Assembly (NCBI RefSeq): GCF_002335525.1 | Contig: NZ_BDUF01000018.1 | Location: 1-34,911 of the forward strand | DNA length: 34,911 nucleotides | From: Effusibacillus lacus | GTDB lineage: Bacteria; Bacillota; Bacilli; Tumebacillales; Effusibacillaceae | Reading direction: 5' to 3' | Shown here: positions 8,987 through 17,075 of the stretch, in pieces | Layout of the letters: each line of letters opens with the position of its first letter | Position numbering within the stretch: position 1 is the stretch's first letter | The notes under the pieces: generated by a model | The model's database searches: none | Seen by the model: only the letters and a program-made list of their open reading frames with translations | What the model was told of the DNA's origin: nothing | Program-made: the position numbers and the translations under genes

Positions 8987-10075
8987 TTGTCCAGAAAAAT
9001 TCGTGTCGGTGTGGTGTTTGGAGGTCGTTCGGGTGAACATGAGGTTTCCATTCATTCGGCCCGCTCCGTCATTGAGAATCTAAATCCGGAAAAATACGAA
9101 ATCCTGCCTATTGGCATTACCAAAGATGGCATCTGGTACACAGGACTTGCGTCTTACAAAGCTCTCGGCACGGAAATCCCACCGAAATTGCTTGCGAATC
9201 AATCCGCTTCTCCATCCAATCTACCGGCACAAACGGAACCTGGTCCAACCCTTCCCACCTCAATTGGCGAAACACTTGACGTGATTATCCCTGTGTTGCA
9301 CGGTCCATACGGGGAAGACGGGACTGTTCAGGGTTTGTTTGAATTGCTGGATCTTCCCTATGTGGGGGCTGGAGTACTGGCTTCTGCGGTCGGCATGGAT
9401 AAAGCCATGATGAAAGCGGTATTCGCCCATGCGGGCTTGCCCCAGTGCAAATATCAGGTGTTCTTGCGTAATCGCTGGGAACGGGAACCGGAACCCATCA
9501 TCAGCCTTGTGGAAAAAAATCTGGGGTATCCCTGTTTTGTGAAACCGGCCAATCTGGGGTCTTCTGTCGGAATCAGCAAAGCCCGTGACCGTAACGGCCT
9601 GGTTGCAGCCATGAACGAGGCGGCCCGTTATGATCGAAAGATCATTGTGGAAGAGGGCGTGGACGCCCGTGAGATTGAAGTGGCTGTCCTGGGCAACGAC
9701 GAACCGCGTGCGTCCATCGCGGGGGAGATTGTACCGAAAGCTGATTTCTACGACTACAACGCCAAGTACGTGGACGGCACTTCCGATCTGATCATTCCCG
9801 CCGATTTGCCCGAAGACTTGATGAAGGAAGTACGCGATATGGCAATCCGTGCTTATCAGGCGATTGATGGTTCCGGCTTGTCCCGAGTTGACTTTTTCCT
9901 CGAACGCAATACCGACCGCTTGCTGATTAACGAGATTAACACATTCCCGGGTTTCACGATTTATTCCATGTACCCCAAACTGTGGGAAGCCACCGGGATT
10001 TCTTATCAGGAATTGATTGATGAATTGATCCGGTTGGCGATTGAAAGGCATCAGGACAAGAACAGAATGAAGTGA
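8987..10075 (+). CDS. ddl: D-alanine--D-alanine ligase
   Basis: A 362-residue ATP-grasp ligase joining two D-alanines for peptidoglycan synthesis. Motifs in order: [19 protein letters not shown] at the N-terminus, [90 protein letters not shown], and [26 protein letters not shown] with the Mg-binding NEIN. The Y residue of YDYNAKY is consistent with D-Ala rather than D-lactate specificity. The start is TTG 8987-8989, eight bases after AGGAG; the in-frame GTG at 8978 overlaps that site. It follows mntR after a terminator, so a read-through or internal promoter is needed. Confidence 0.96.
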   Translation: MSRKIRVGVVFGGRSGEHEVSIHSARSVIENLNPEKYEILPIGITKDGIWYTGLASYKALGTEIPPKLLANQSASPSNLPAQTEPGPTLPTSIGETLDVIIPVLHGPYGEDGTVQGLFELLDLPYVGAGVLASAVGMDKAMMKAVFAHAGLPQCKYQVFLRNRWEREPEPIISLVEKNLGYPCFVKPANLGSSVGISKARDRNGLVAAMNEAARYDRKIIVEEGVDAREIEVAVLGNDEPRASIAGEIVPKADFYDYNAKYVDGTSDLIIPADLPEDLMKEVRDMAIRAYQAIDGSGLSRVDFFLERNTDRLLINEINTFPGFTIYSMYPKLWEATGISYQELIDELIRLAIERHQDKNRMK

Positions 10076-10127
10076 CATCTTTGAGATGATGGTTCTTTTT
10101 CACAGTTTGCTGCCTAAGAGACACTGA

Positions 10128-10537
10128 GTGCCGCTATCGCGAACCACCTGCTGCCTTACCGGCACTCAGTGCCGCTATCGCGAACTGCCTGCTGGCTTAC
10201 CGGCACTCAGTGCCGCTATCGTGAACCACCTGCTGCCTTACCAGCATTCAGTGCCGCTATCGCGAACCACCTGCTGGCTTACCGGCACTCAGTGCCGCTA
10301 TCGCGAACCACCTACTGGCTTACCGGCACTCAGTGCCGCTATCGCGAACCGCCTACAGCCTTACCGGCACTGAGTGCCGCTATCGCGAACCACCTGCTGG
10401 CTTACCGGCACTCAGTGCCGCTATCGCGAACCACCTGCTGGCTTACCGGCACTTAGTGCCGCAATCCCAAACCGCCTACAGCCTTACCGGCACTGAGTGC
10501 CGCTATCGCGAACCACCTACTGGCTTACCGGCACTCA
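10128..10537. repeat. Ten 41-bp tandem repeats, each with a perfect palindrome
   Basis: Ten consecutive 41-base units run from 10128 to 10537, all starting GTGCCGC and ending CCGGCACTCA or a close variant. A partial, diverged eleventh unit follows to about 10587. Each junction forms a CGGCACTCAGTGCCG palindrome (7-base arms around one base), so the array is a row of small hairpins. Units differ by a few substitutions only (for example TGCTGGC, TGCTGCC and TACAGCC variants), and variant types are interleaved. The length is not a multiple of three. All three plus frames stay open but lack initiation signals, so the array is treated as non-coding. It separates ddl from convergent genes. Confidence 0.95.
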
Positions 10538-10616
10538 GTGCCGCTATTTGGATGGGCCGCCTGATCAACGGCACTAACGCTATTTGAACTTGCTGAACCT
10601 CAGGTGGAAAATGTTA

Positions 10617-10748
10617 TTATAACCAAACAGTTGCAGCATGCACCAGGACGGCAAGGATAAACAGTCCCAGCAGGATTCTGTGCACCTTTTTCCTTAAGTC
10701 AAAGAACACAACCTGTTCTACTGCCCTGGCGACCCAGAACAGCGTCAT
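10617..10748 (-). CDS. Possible 43-aa membrane peptide
   Basis: An ATG 16 bases after the stop of the YdcF-like gene opens a 43-codon frame: MTLFWVARAVEQVVFFDLRKKVHRIL followed by a hydrophobic LLGLFILAVLVHAATVWL-type helix. The closeness to the upstream gene suggests translational coupling, but AAGGGA directly abuts the ATG, which is poor spacing for a ribosome binding site. The mix of an amphipathic start and a single membrane segment is plausible for a small membrane protein, yet chance cannot be excluded. No family recognised. Confidence 0.35.
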   Translation of the reverse strand: MTLFWVARAVEQVVFFDLRKKVHRILLGLFILAVLVHAATVWL

Positions 10749-10764
10749 TCCCTTGGCTGGAAGT

Positions 10765-11355
10765 TTACTCCCAGATCCTCATTCCATCCTTGGTGATGGC
10801 AAGCACTTCCCGCAGAACCCAATAGGGTTCAAACAATGCGTAACTCTTGGCACCATACCCGCTTGTGTGCATGCCCAGTTGACCAGCCAGCATTTGAGCC
10901 CTTTTTTGATGGAAGCGGTTGGTTACCAGGATGGCCGTCTTCATTCCCTCACGTTCCATAATTTCCTTGGAATATTCCAGATTGGTGCGCGTGGAGTGCG
11001 ACCTCTCCTCAAGATACATGGCATCTGCCGGAACGCCTTTGCGTTCCAGGTACCGTCTCATCGCTTCCGCTTCCGATATGTGGCCCGCCCCATGCGCCCC
11101 CGACAGGATCAATTTCGGCGCATACCCTTGGCTGTACAACTCGTACGCCCAGTCACATCTTTCCCGTAATGAGGGACTCGGCTCATACCCCCACACCTGG
11201 GCTCCCAAGACAATGATCACATCCGCCTTCTCCGGTTGTATTCTCTTGCCGAACCGCTCAATTGAAAAGTACTGCCATGACAGATATGCAAACACCGCAG
11301 CCAGGCCGATCGCGATGTATTTTAGTGCCTGCCTGGCCAACTTCTTTCCTTGCAA
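10765..11355 (-). CDS. YdcF/SanA-like DUF218 membrane-anchored protein
   Basis: The 196-residue protein has one N-terminal membrane helix (YIAIGLAAVFAYLSWQYF) and a DUF218 domain: ADVIIVLGAQVWGYEPSPSLRERCDWAYELYSQG, LILSGAHGAGHISEAEAMRRYL, LEERSHSTRTNLEYSKEI and ILVTNRFHQKRAQML. The family includes E. coli SanA and YdcF; it is linked to envelope integrity, but its chemistry is poorly defined. The start is TTG 11353-11355 just after GGAGGTGAGGAG, preferred over upstream codons that lack a site. The gene is divergent from the copper-amine-oxidase-domain gene. Confidence 0.88.
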   Translation of the reverse strand: MQGKKLARQALKYIAIGLAAVFAYLSWQYFSIERFGKRIQPEKADVIIVLGAQVWGYEPSPSLRERCDWAYELYSQGYAPKLILSGAHGAGHISEAEAMRRYLERKGVPADAMYLEERSHSTRTNLEYSKEIMEREGMKTAILVTNRFHQKRAQMLAGQLGMHTSGYGAKSYALFEPYWVLREVLAITKDGMRIWE

Positions 11356-11488
11356 TCTCCTCACCTCCAGTAACCAAGACAATGTTTGTTCCAAAACGTT
11401 ACACATTCTCATGGTTTTTCTGAAACGTTTTCCCTCTTGTTTCGTCTATTTCGATGAAGACATTTTATTCATTGGAGGCAAGATTTGC

Positions 11489-12109
11489 ATGAAAAAATGG
11501 CAACTGGCTGGAGGAGGACTCGCTCTCTTGACAATGATGGCATCCACCCCGGTAGTGGCAGACGAAGTGGTTCGATTGATGGTAAATGGACGGATTTTGG
11601 AGACGGACGTCCCTCCCCAGGTGGTTAACGGACGCACCCTGGCACCTGTTCGACCGGTGGCGGAAGCCCTTGGAGCCAAGGTAAACTGGCATGAAGACAC
11701 GAATACGGTTACGGTTGACTTGCCGGAAGTGGATTCTTTAAAGCGCCGTGTGGAACTGTTGGAACAGGCACTTGCTCCGAAGTCGGCAAAAGATGCGGCA
11801 CAACTGTGGTTCGAAGGTGTGAAAACGAGAAATGGAGCCTTGCAGTTTGCCGCACTATCCCCAGGCCTGAGGTCGGAAAAACAAGCCACTTATGAATCCC
11901 GGCATTGGGTGACGGGAACCTCCAGCCCATGGATTGACACTTACACGATCAACGAAGGAAAGCAACTTTCTGACGGACGAGTGGAATTCCTGATCAAATT
12001 TGTCTGGACGGATTCCACCAAAGCAAAGACTGAGGCAGAGCAAACGGTCATTGTGCAGCAGTTTGAGCAGAACTGGTTTGTGTCCGACGTTTCCGGCTGG
12101 CGGATGTAA
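11489..12109 (+). CDS. Secreted protein with copper amine oxidase N-terminal-like domain
   Basis: The 206-residue product has a signal peptide (MKKWQLAGGGLALLTMMASTPVVADE). It continues with a copper amine oxidase N-like domain at about residues 28-80 (RLMVNGRILETDVPPQVVNGRTLAPVRPVAEALGAKVNWHEDTNTV). A short coiled linker (VDSLKRRVELLEQAL) leads to a C-terminal NTF2-like segment of about 100 residues (AAQLWFEGVKTRNGALQFAALSPGL...VIVQQFEQNWFVSDVSGW). The first domain is a common extracellular module in Bacilli and Clostridia and has no amine oxidase activity itself. GGAGG ten bases before the ATG fixes the start. The role is probably cell-surface or wall-associated; the substrate is unknown. 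Confidence 0.88.
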   Translation: MKKWQLAGGGLALLTMMASTPVVADEVVRLMVNGRILETDVPPQVVNGRTLAPVRPVAEALGAKVNWHEDTNTVTVDLPEVDSLKRRVELLEQALAPKSAKDAAQLWFEGVKTRNGALQFAALSPGLRSEKQATYESRHWVTGTSSPWIDTYTINEGKQLSDGRVEFLIKFVWTDSTKAKTEAEQTVIVQQFEQNWFVSDVSGWRM

Positions 12110-12138
12110 AATGGCATAATCTGCAGGACGTTCCGTAC

Positions 12139-12168
12139 AAGGAGCGCAAACATCAGTTTGCGCTCCTT
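12139..12168. terminator. Hairpin between convergent genes
   Basis: A perfect 13-base inverted repeat (12139-12151 with 12156-12168) and a four-base loop lie between the ends of the plus-strand secreted-protein gene and minus-strand leuS. T-tracts are weak on both sides, so it may act as a bidirectional but inefficient terminator. Confidence 0.6.
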
Positions 12169-12192
12169 GCTCGTTCCGCCAGGCACAGCAGT

Positions 12193-14655
12193 TTATCCCA
12201 CCACAATGTTGACCAGTTTTCCGGGCACTACGATACACTTCTTGATTTCTTTGCCTTCAAAGTGTTCCTTGACCTTATCCAGTGTCAGAACCAGTTGTTG
12301 GATCTCTTCTTGCGAAGCGTCCTTGGATATAACCACCCGATCCCGTACCTTGCCGTTCACCTGAACCGCATACTCGATTTCATCCTTCACAAGCGCCGCC
12401 GGGTCATATTTGGGCCATGCCTGCTGGTGCACGCTGTCCCGGTGCCCGATGGTCCTCCAGAGTTCCTCCGCAACATGCGGCGCTACGGGAGCCAGCAGGA
12501 GCAGAACCGTTTCGATCGCGTCCAGTTTGGTGCCGACATCGGCTGTTTCCGGGTAGCCATAGATGGCATTGACCAGTTCCATGATGGCTGAGATGGCGGT
12601 GTTAAACTGGTAGCGTTCCCCGATATCTTCCGTTACCTTCTTGATGGCAAAATGGGTCTGCTGCCAAAGTTTCCTGGCATCCGAACCGGAATGGTCCGCC
12701 GCCGGACGGTTGGCAAACAAGTCAACATGAGCATCGGCCAGCCGCCAAACCCTGCCCAGGAAACGGTAACATCCTTCCACACCCTGGTCGCTCCACTCCA
12801 GGTCACGATCCGGCGGGGCGGCAAACAGAATGAAGGTGCGGGCTGTGTCAGCCCCGTATCTGGCCACAATATCCTCAGGTGACACCACATTGCCCTTGGA
12901 TTTGGACATCTTGGCCCCTTCCTTGATCACCATTCCCTGAGTCAGCAGACTGTCAAACGGTTCTTCAAAGTTGACAAGTCCCGCGTCATACAGAACTTTG
13001 GTGAAGAATCGGGAATACAGCAAATGCAGCACTGCATGCTCAATTCCGCCGATGTATTTGTCAACCGGCAGCCATCGGTTTGCCGCCTCGATATCAAATG
13101 GAGCGGTTTCCAGCTTGGCTGAAGTATACCGCAGGTAGTACCAGGAAGAGTCGATAAACGTATCCATCGTGTCCGTTTCCCGGGTCGCCTTGCCGCCGCA
13201 GGACGGGCAGGTTGTGTTCACGAAGCTTTCGTTGGTGGCAAGCGGAGACTTGCCGGCCACTTCAAACTGCACCTGTTCGGGCAGCAGCACAGGCAATTGG
13301 TCCTTTGGAACCGGTACCGTGCCGCAGTTGTCGCAATAAACAACCGGGATCGGGCATCCCCAATAGCGTTGGCGGGAAATCAGCCAGTCGCGCAGACGAT
13401 AGGATACAGTTCGCTTGCCCTTCCCTTCCTGCTCCAGATTGGCAGAGATCCGATCTATCGCTTCCAGGTTGTGCAGCCCGTTGAACCGATCGGAGTTCAC
13501 CAACACTCCTTCTCCGGTATAGGCTTCTCGCAACGGCAGCTCAAGCGGAGCATCTTCCGGCTGAACCACCGGTTGAATAGGCAGGTTGTATTTGGTTGCA
13601 AATTCAAAATCCCGCTGGTCATGGGCAGGAACCCCCATTACGGCACCCGTGCCGTAATCCGGCAATACGTAGTTTGCAATCCAGATGGGAATAGGGTCCC
13701 CTGTTTTCGGGTGGATTGCATATTCTCCCGTAAACATGCCCACTTTCTCGGCAGTGTCCGAGGTACGTTCAATTTCTGATTTCTTGCGGACCTCTTCCAC
13801 GAATGCGCGGATTTCGTCCCGTTTTGGCGATTTGCGGGTAATCCGGTCCAAGTCGGGGTGTTCCGGTGCCAATACCAGATAGGTAACCCCGTACAACGTG
13901 TCCGGACGGGTCGTGAACACAGTCAACAATCCGTCATGCTTGTCAATTCCAAAGATAATTTCTGTGCCAGTGGATTTGCCGATCCAGTTGCGCTGCATCG
14001 TTTTGACCCGTTCCGGCCAGCCGGGCAGATGGTCCAGATCATTCAGCAGCCGCTCCGCATAATCGGTTATGCGCAAATACCACTGCTCCAGATCCTTCTT
14101 TACAACTTCCGTGCCGCAGCGCCAGCAGGCACCGTTTTCCACCTGTTCGTTGGCCAGCACGGTGGCACATTCCGGGCACCAGTTGACCGCCCCTTTTTTC
14201 TTGTAGGCTAATCCTCTTTCATAGAAAAGCAGGAACAGCCACTGGGTCCACTTGTAATAATCGGGTTTGCAGGTGGTTACCTCCCTCTCCCAATCATAGG
14301 ACACACCCAGTTCTTTCTGCTGGTTGCGCATAAATGCGATGTTGTCGTAGGTCCAGGGCGCCGGATGACTCTTGTTCTTGATTGCCGCATTTTCAGCAGG
14401 CATCCCGAACGCATCCCACCCCATCGGATGAAGTACATTGAAACCGTGCATCCGCTTGAAGCGGGCAATCACATCACCGATCGAGTAAACACGGACGTGA
14501 CCCATATGCAGTCTTCCCGATGGGTACGGGAACTGCTCCAGGCAATAGAAGTACGGTTTGTCCGAAGCTTCGTCCGTGTGGTTTATACCGGCTTCTTCCC
14601 AATATTGCTGCCACTTCTTCTCAATGTCTGCAGGAACATATTTGTGTTCGCTCAT
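12193..14655 (-). CDS. leuS: Leucyl-tRNA synthetase
   Basis: The 820-residue class I aminoacyl-tRNA synthetase charges tRNA-Leu. The HIGH-type motif is HMGH at residues 50-53 (PYPSGRLHMGHVRVYSIGD). A cysteine zinc module follows (CPECATVL...CWRCGTEV), then the CP1 editing domain (TTRPDTLYGVTYLVLAPEHP, GTGAVMGVPAHDQRDFEFA), a second cysteine pair (CDNCGTV, CPSCGG) and KMSKS in GAKMSKSKGNVV. The C-terminal anticodon-binding and small domains end at IVVPGKLVNIVVG. Length fits bacterial LeuRS. The ATG at 14653-14655 has GGAGGG upstream. Expression is controlled by the T-box leader described separately. Confidence 0.98.
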   Translation of the reverse strand: MSEHKYVPADIEKKWQQYWEEAGINHTDEASDKPYFYCLEQFPYPSGRLHMGHVRVYSIGDVIARFKRMHGFNVLHPMGWDAFGMPAENAAIKNKSHPAPWTYDNIAFMRNQQKELGVSYDWEREVTTCKPDYYKWTQWLFLLFYERGLAYKKKGAVNWCPECATVLANEQVENGACWRCGTEVVKKDLEQWYLRITDYAERLLNDLDHLPGWPERVKTMQRNWIGKSTGTEIIFGIDKHDGLLTVFTTRPDTLYGVTYLVLAPEHPDLDRITRKSPKRDEIRAFVEEVRKKSEIERTSDTAEKVGMFTGEYAIHPKTGDPIPIWIANYVLPDYGTGAVMGVPAHDQRDFEFATKYNLPIQPVVQPEDAPLELPLREAYTGEGVLVNSDRFNGLHNLEAIDRISANLEQEGKGKRTVSYRLRDWLISRQRYWGCPIPVVYCDNCGTVPVPKDQLPVLLPEQVQFEVAGKSPLATNESFVNTTCPSCGGKATRETDTMDTFIDSSWYYLRYTSAKLETAPFDIEAANRWLPVDKYIGGIEHAVLHLLYSRFFTKVLYDAGLVNFEEPFDSLLTQGMVIKEGAKMSKSKGNVVSPEDIVARYGADTARTFILFAAPPDRDLEWSDQGVEGCYRFLGRVWRLADAHVDLFANRPAADHSGSDARKLWQQTHFAIKKVTEDIGERYQFNTAISAIMELVNAIYGYPETADVGTKLDAIETVLLLLAPVAPHVAEELWRTIGHRDSVHQQAWPKYDPAALVKDEIEYAVQVNGKVRDRVVISKDASQEEIQQLVLTLDKVKEHFEGKEIKKCIVVPGKLVNIVVG

Positions 14656-14676
14656 GGTAAGACCCTCCAAGAAAAT

Positions 14677-14965
14677 CTAAAAAACCTCCCACCCCAAAGC
14701 CTTCTGCTAGGGACGAGAGGTTGGAAAAACCAAGTAAAAATTCCCGCGGTACCACCCATAATTGCCGACCCGCAATGTGATGCGAAGCCGACCACTCAAG
14801 ATCCTGTAACGGGGACCAATCGGTTACAAGTACTGCCATTCCTTGTAACGGCTCGGAGGCGAGTTTCTCCGTTACGCTCCTGCCAACTTTCACCAGCCGT
14901 TGGCTCTCTGAAAGGATGTAAGCGAATACTGCTCCTCGTCAATGCCTGCGTAAAATTAATTTTGT
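14677..14965 (-). promoter_or_regulatory. T-box leader of leuS (tRNA-Leu-sensing riboswitch)
   Basis: Read on the minus strand, the leader shows a Stem I with the typical AGAGAGCC...GCTG...AAAG...GGC pattern. A specifier bulge in GAGAAACTCGCC offers the leucine codon CTC (14861-14863 on the complement). The diagnostic GGGTGGTACCGCGG box maps at 14744-14757. An intrinsic terminator at 14677-14722 (AACCTC...GGGAGGTT followed by T residues) comes just before the leuS ribosome binding site. Uncharged tRNA-Leu is expected to stabilise the antiterminator and switch leuS on. Confidence 0.93.
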
Positions 14966-14989
14966 CGAAATATGAAATATTTGATTGTT

Positions 14990-15019
14990 AGTATACGCAG
15001 ACGGTGAGCCATTTGTCAA
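14990..15019 (-). promoter_or_regulatory. Sigma-A promoter of the leuS T-box transcript
   Basis: On the minus strand TTGACA (15014-15019) and TATACT (14990-14995) are separated by 18 bases, close to the sigma-A consensus. They lie directly upstream of the T-box Stem I. Confidence 0.75.
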
Positions 15020-15080
15020 CCCATTGTGGAATGGAGTAATCCAATTTTCCGCAGATATCTATAAATATGGGGTTTTAGTC

Positions 15081-16385
15081 TCATGACAAATGAAAGTTCC
15101 GTTTGGCAATATGAAAGGTCGAGTGAAGCAATGTCCAATTCTGCGGGAAAGGATGACCCAGCATCCAGTAGCTGATCCCCCGCAGCCCCATCACATCAAC
15201 CAGATGAAACTTGGCCAGAATCGAACGGGCATCTTCAAACCATATTTGCCTCATTTCGTTGCGGGAGCCCCGGTAGGTAAACATGGGGGAGGCAGACTCC
15301 TTGTGAAAATGGATATGAACTTCGGTGCGTATTGCCTGCTCCACGGCAGCTTTTGGCGAAATGCCGGCCGCCCGGTTTCCTTTCTCATAGGGAATCGGCC
15401 AGTTGTATCCGTAAAGGCTCATCCCCATCATGATTTTGTCAGGGGGGATTTGGGAGGTGGCGTAATCAAGGACGCTTCGCACCATATTGAGAGGGGCCAC
15501 AGCCATGGGCGGACCTCCCACCCATCCCCACTCAAAGGTCATGAGAATGACCTGGTCTGCCATCTGGCCCAATGCCCGGTAATCAAACGCTCCCATCCAT
15601 GGGTTTCGCGGATCATCGGACATCTTTGGGCCCATTGTCACGGTCAACGGTACGTTTTGTAATTTTGCTTCGTCCGCCAGCCCCCTCACAAAGGCAGTAA
15701 AGGGCTCCCGATCCTCCGGATACAGATGTTCGAAATCGATATTGATGCCGGCATACCTTTTTTCCATTACAGTGCGCAAGATATTATGGACTGCTCTTCT
15801 TTTCAGCTCCGGATGTTTGATGACGGTACGGGCCAGGTCCGGGTTAAAACGGCTTCCGTCAAAATTGGTCACGGTGAGAAGCGGAGCCACTTTTTCTCTT
15901 TTGAGGCTTAATACAACCGCCTCATCAGGCATTTCCGACAATGTGCCATCCGGGTACACACGGGAGTTAAACAGGGAGACATAAGTCAAACAATCGGCGG
16001 CATCCTCTATGATTTCCGTATCCGTCTGTTTGCCGGAGGGGATCATGAACGCATTCACCTGGATGGTTTTGTCCGGTCTTACACGACTGGGAATCCAAAG
16101 AGACTCTCCGGGTATCCACTTCCGGTCATCCAGTTTGTCGTTGACTGCCAGTATGATATGGGGAGGAATGCCTGTCTCCATCGATAGAGTATCCAGAGTA
16201 TCACCTTCTTTAATGATGTGAAGTTTCAGCGTGGATTTTGGCCCTGCAGGAATTAGCAGACTCATGCCGGGCACCAGCCGGTCGCCGTTCAATTCGTTCG
16301 CCGACCGGATATGTTCCGCTGTACCTCCATAAAGCTTGGCAATGGAAAAAAGGGACTCACCGGCCTTCACCACATGGACAAACAT
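15081..16385 (-). CDS. LysM-GH18 glycoside hydrolase (YaaH/SleL-type)
   Basis: The 434-residue protein carries two LysM domains (residues about 2-47, VHVVKAGESLFSIAKLYGG...LIPAG; and 54-99, LHIIKEGDTLDTLSMETG...LWIPS). A glycoside hydrolase 18 domain follows from about residue 110. The catalytic segment YAGINIDFEHL has D217 and E219 of the DxE motif; its first position is A instead of the usual D/G. LTVTMGPKM, VILMTFEWGWVGGPP and GISYWMLG are also typical. The family includes spore cortex-lytic N-acetylglucosaminidase SleL/YaaH. There is no signal peptide, as in YaaH, which is assembled on the spore coat. The ATG is preceded by GGAAGGAGGAGG. The role in germination or coat is inferred. Confidence 0.9.
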   Translation of the reverse strand: MFVHVVKAGESLFSIAKLYGGTAEHIRSANELNGDRLVPGMSLLIPAGPKSTLKLHIIKEGDTLDTLSMETGIPPHIILAVNDKLDDRKWIPGESLWIPSRVRPDKTIQVNAFMIPSGKQTDTEIIEDAADCLTYVSLFNSRVYPDGTLSEMPDEAVVLSLKREKVAPLLTVTNFDGSRFNPDLARTVIKHPELKRRAVHNILRTVMEKRYAGINIDFEHLYPEDREPFTAFVRGLADEAKLQNVPLTVTMGPKMSDDPRNPWMGAFDYRALGQMADQVILMTFEWGWVGGPPMAVAPLNMVRSVLDYATSQIPPDKIMMGMSLYGYNWPIPYEKGNRAAGISPKAAVEQAIRTEVHIHFHKESASPMFTYRGSRNEMRQIWFEDARSILAKFHLVDVMGLRGISYWMLGHPFPQNWTLLHSTFHIAKRNFHLS

Positions 16386-16454
16386 AGTCCTCCTCCTTCC
16401 GGATAGGCTCCTATACTATATTCAACGGACAAGTTTACATAAAACTTTAATCGT

Positions 16455-16486
16455 GAAAATAAAAGAAGAGACTGCCGGGCAGCCTC
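16455..16486 (-). terminator. Terminator after the adenosyltransferase gene
   Basis: On the minus strand GAGGCTG pairs with CAGTCTC (16468-16486, one G-T pair), followed by TTCTTTTATTTT. It closes the cobQ-adenosyltransferase unit just after the stop codon at 16506. Confidence 0.75.
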
Positions 16487-16505
16487 CTCATGAATGAACT
16501 ACTGT

Positions 16506-17075
16506 TTAGCGGAACACTTCACCGCCCCGTTTGTATTCCACATCGCCCACACCGTCGCGGACATTGGCTGCTCTTGCGATGGCAAAGAAGAAGTCGGACA
16601 ACCGGTTCAGGTACTTCTGAACGTCTTCATTGATCGCTTCCTGTTCCGACAGCTTCACAACTCTCCGCTCAGCCCGACGTGAAACCGTCCGGCATACGTG
16701 CAGGGCTGCCGACACCGGACTGCCTCCTGGCAGCACAAATCTCTTGATGGGAGGACATTCGGCATCGTAACGGTCAATCCACTGTTCTAAACGCGATACC
16801 ATGTCTTTGTTGACCTTATAGGTGATTTCCTGACCTTTGGGAGCTTGCACGTAAGCGAGATCTCCACCCGCGTCAAACAACTCATGCTGAATCTCGGTCA
16901 GATCTTCCAGCATGTCCTTGTGCCTCTCCGGATCCATCAACACTTTCGCCTGCCCGACAAAGGAATTCAGTTCGTCCAGGGTTCCATATGCTTCCACACG
17001 GACCGCATCTTTGCGAACACGTCCTCCAATCAGGCTGGTCATCCCCTTATCGCCGGTTCGCGTATAGATTTTCAC
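16506..17075 (-). CDS. PduO-type ATP:cob(I)alamin adenosyltransferase
   Basis: The 189-residue protein has the PduO/MMAB pattern: an N-terminal ATP-binding stretch (YTRTGDKGMTSLIGGRVRKD), YGTLDELNSFVGQAK, the HELFDAGGDLAY segment, FVLPGGSPVSAALHVCRTVSRRAERRV and YLNRLSDFFFAIAR. It transfers the adenosyl group of ATP to cob(I)alamin, making coenzyme B12. The start is GTG 17073-17075 with AAGGGGGAAC upstream. It overlaps the end of cobQ by 29 bases, so the two are co-transcribed and probably coupled under the upstream riboswitch. Confidence 0.95.
   Translation of the reverse strand: MKIYTRTGDKGMTSLIGGRVRKDAVRVEAYGTLDELNSFVGQAKVLMDPERHKDMLEDLTEIQHELFDAGGDLAYVQAPKGQEITYKVNKDMVSRLEQWIDRYDAECPPIKRFVLPGGSPVSAALHVCRTVSRRAERRVVKLSEQEAINEDVQKYLNRLSDFFFAIARAANVRDGVGDVEYKRGGEVFR

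Noticed and set aside
9260-10078. 272-codon minus-strand frame across ddl
   Set aside because: Antisense shadow of D-Ala-D-Ala ligase, whose motifs are complete on the plus strand.
10128-10537. CRISPR array
   Set aside because: The units are contiguous with no unique spacers; variation is scattered substitutions, and no cas gene is in the window.
10128-10587. Three overlapping plus-strand open frames that translate the repeat array into a 41-residue repeat protein
   Set aside because: All three frames are open only because the 41-base unit has no stop codon. There is no ribosome binding site or promoter, and the peptides are low-complexity and identical across frames.
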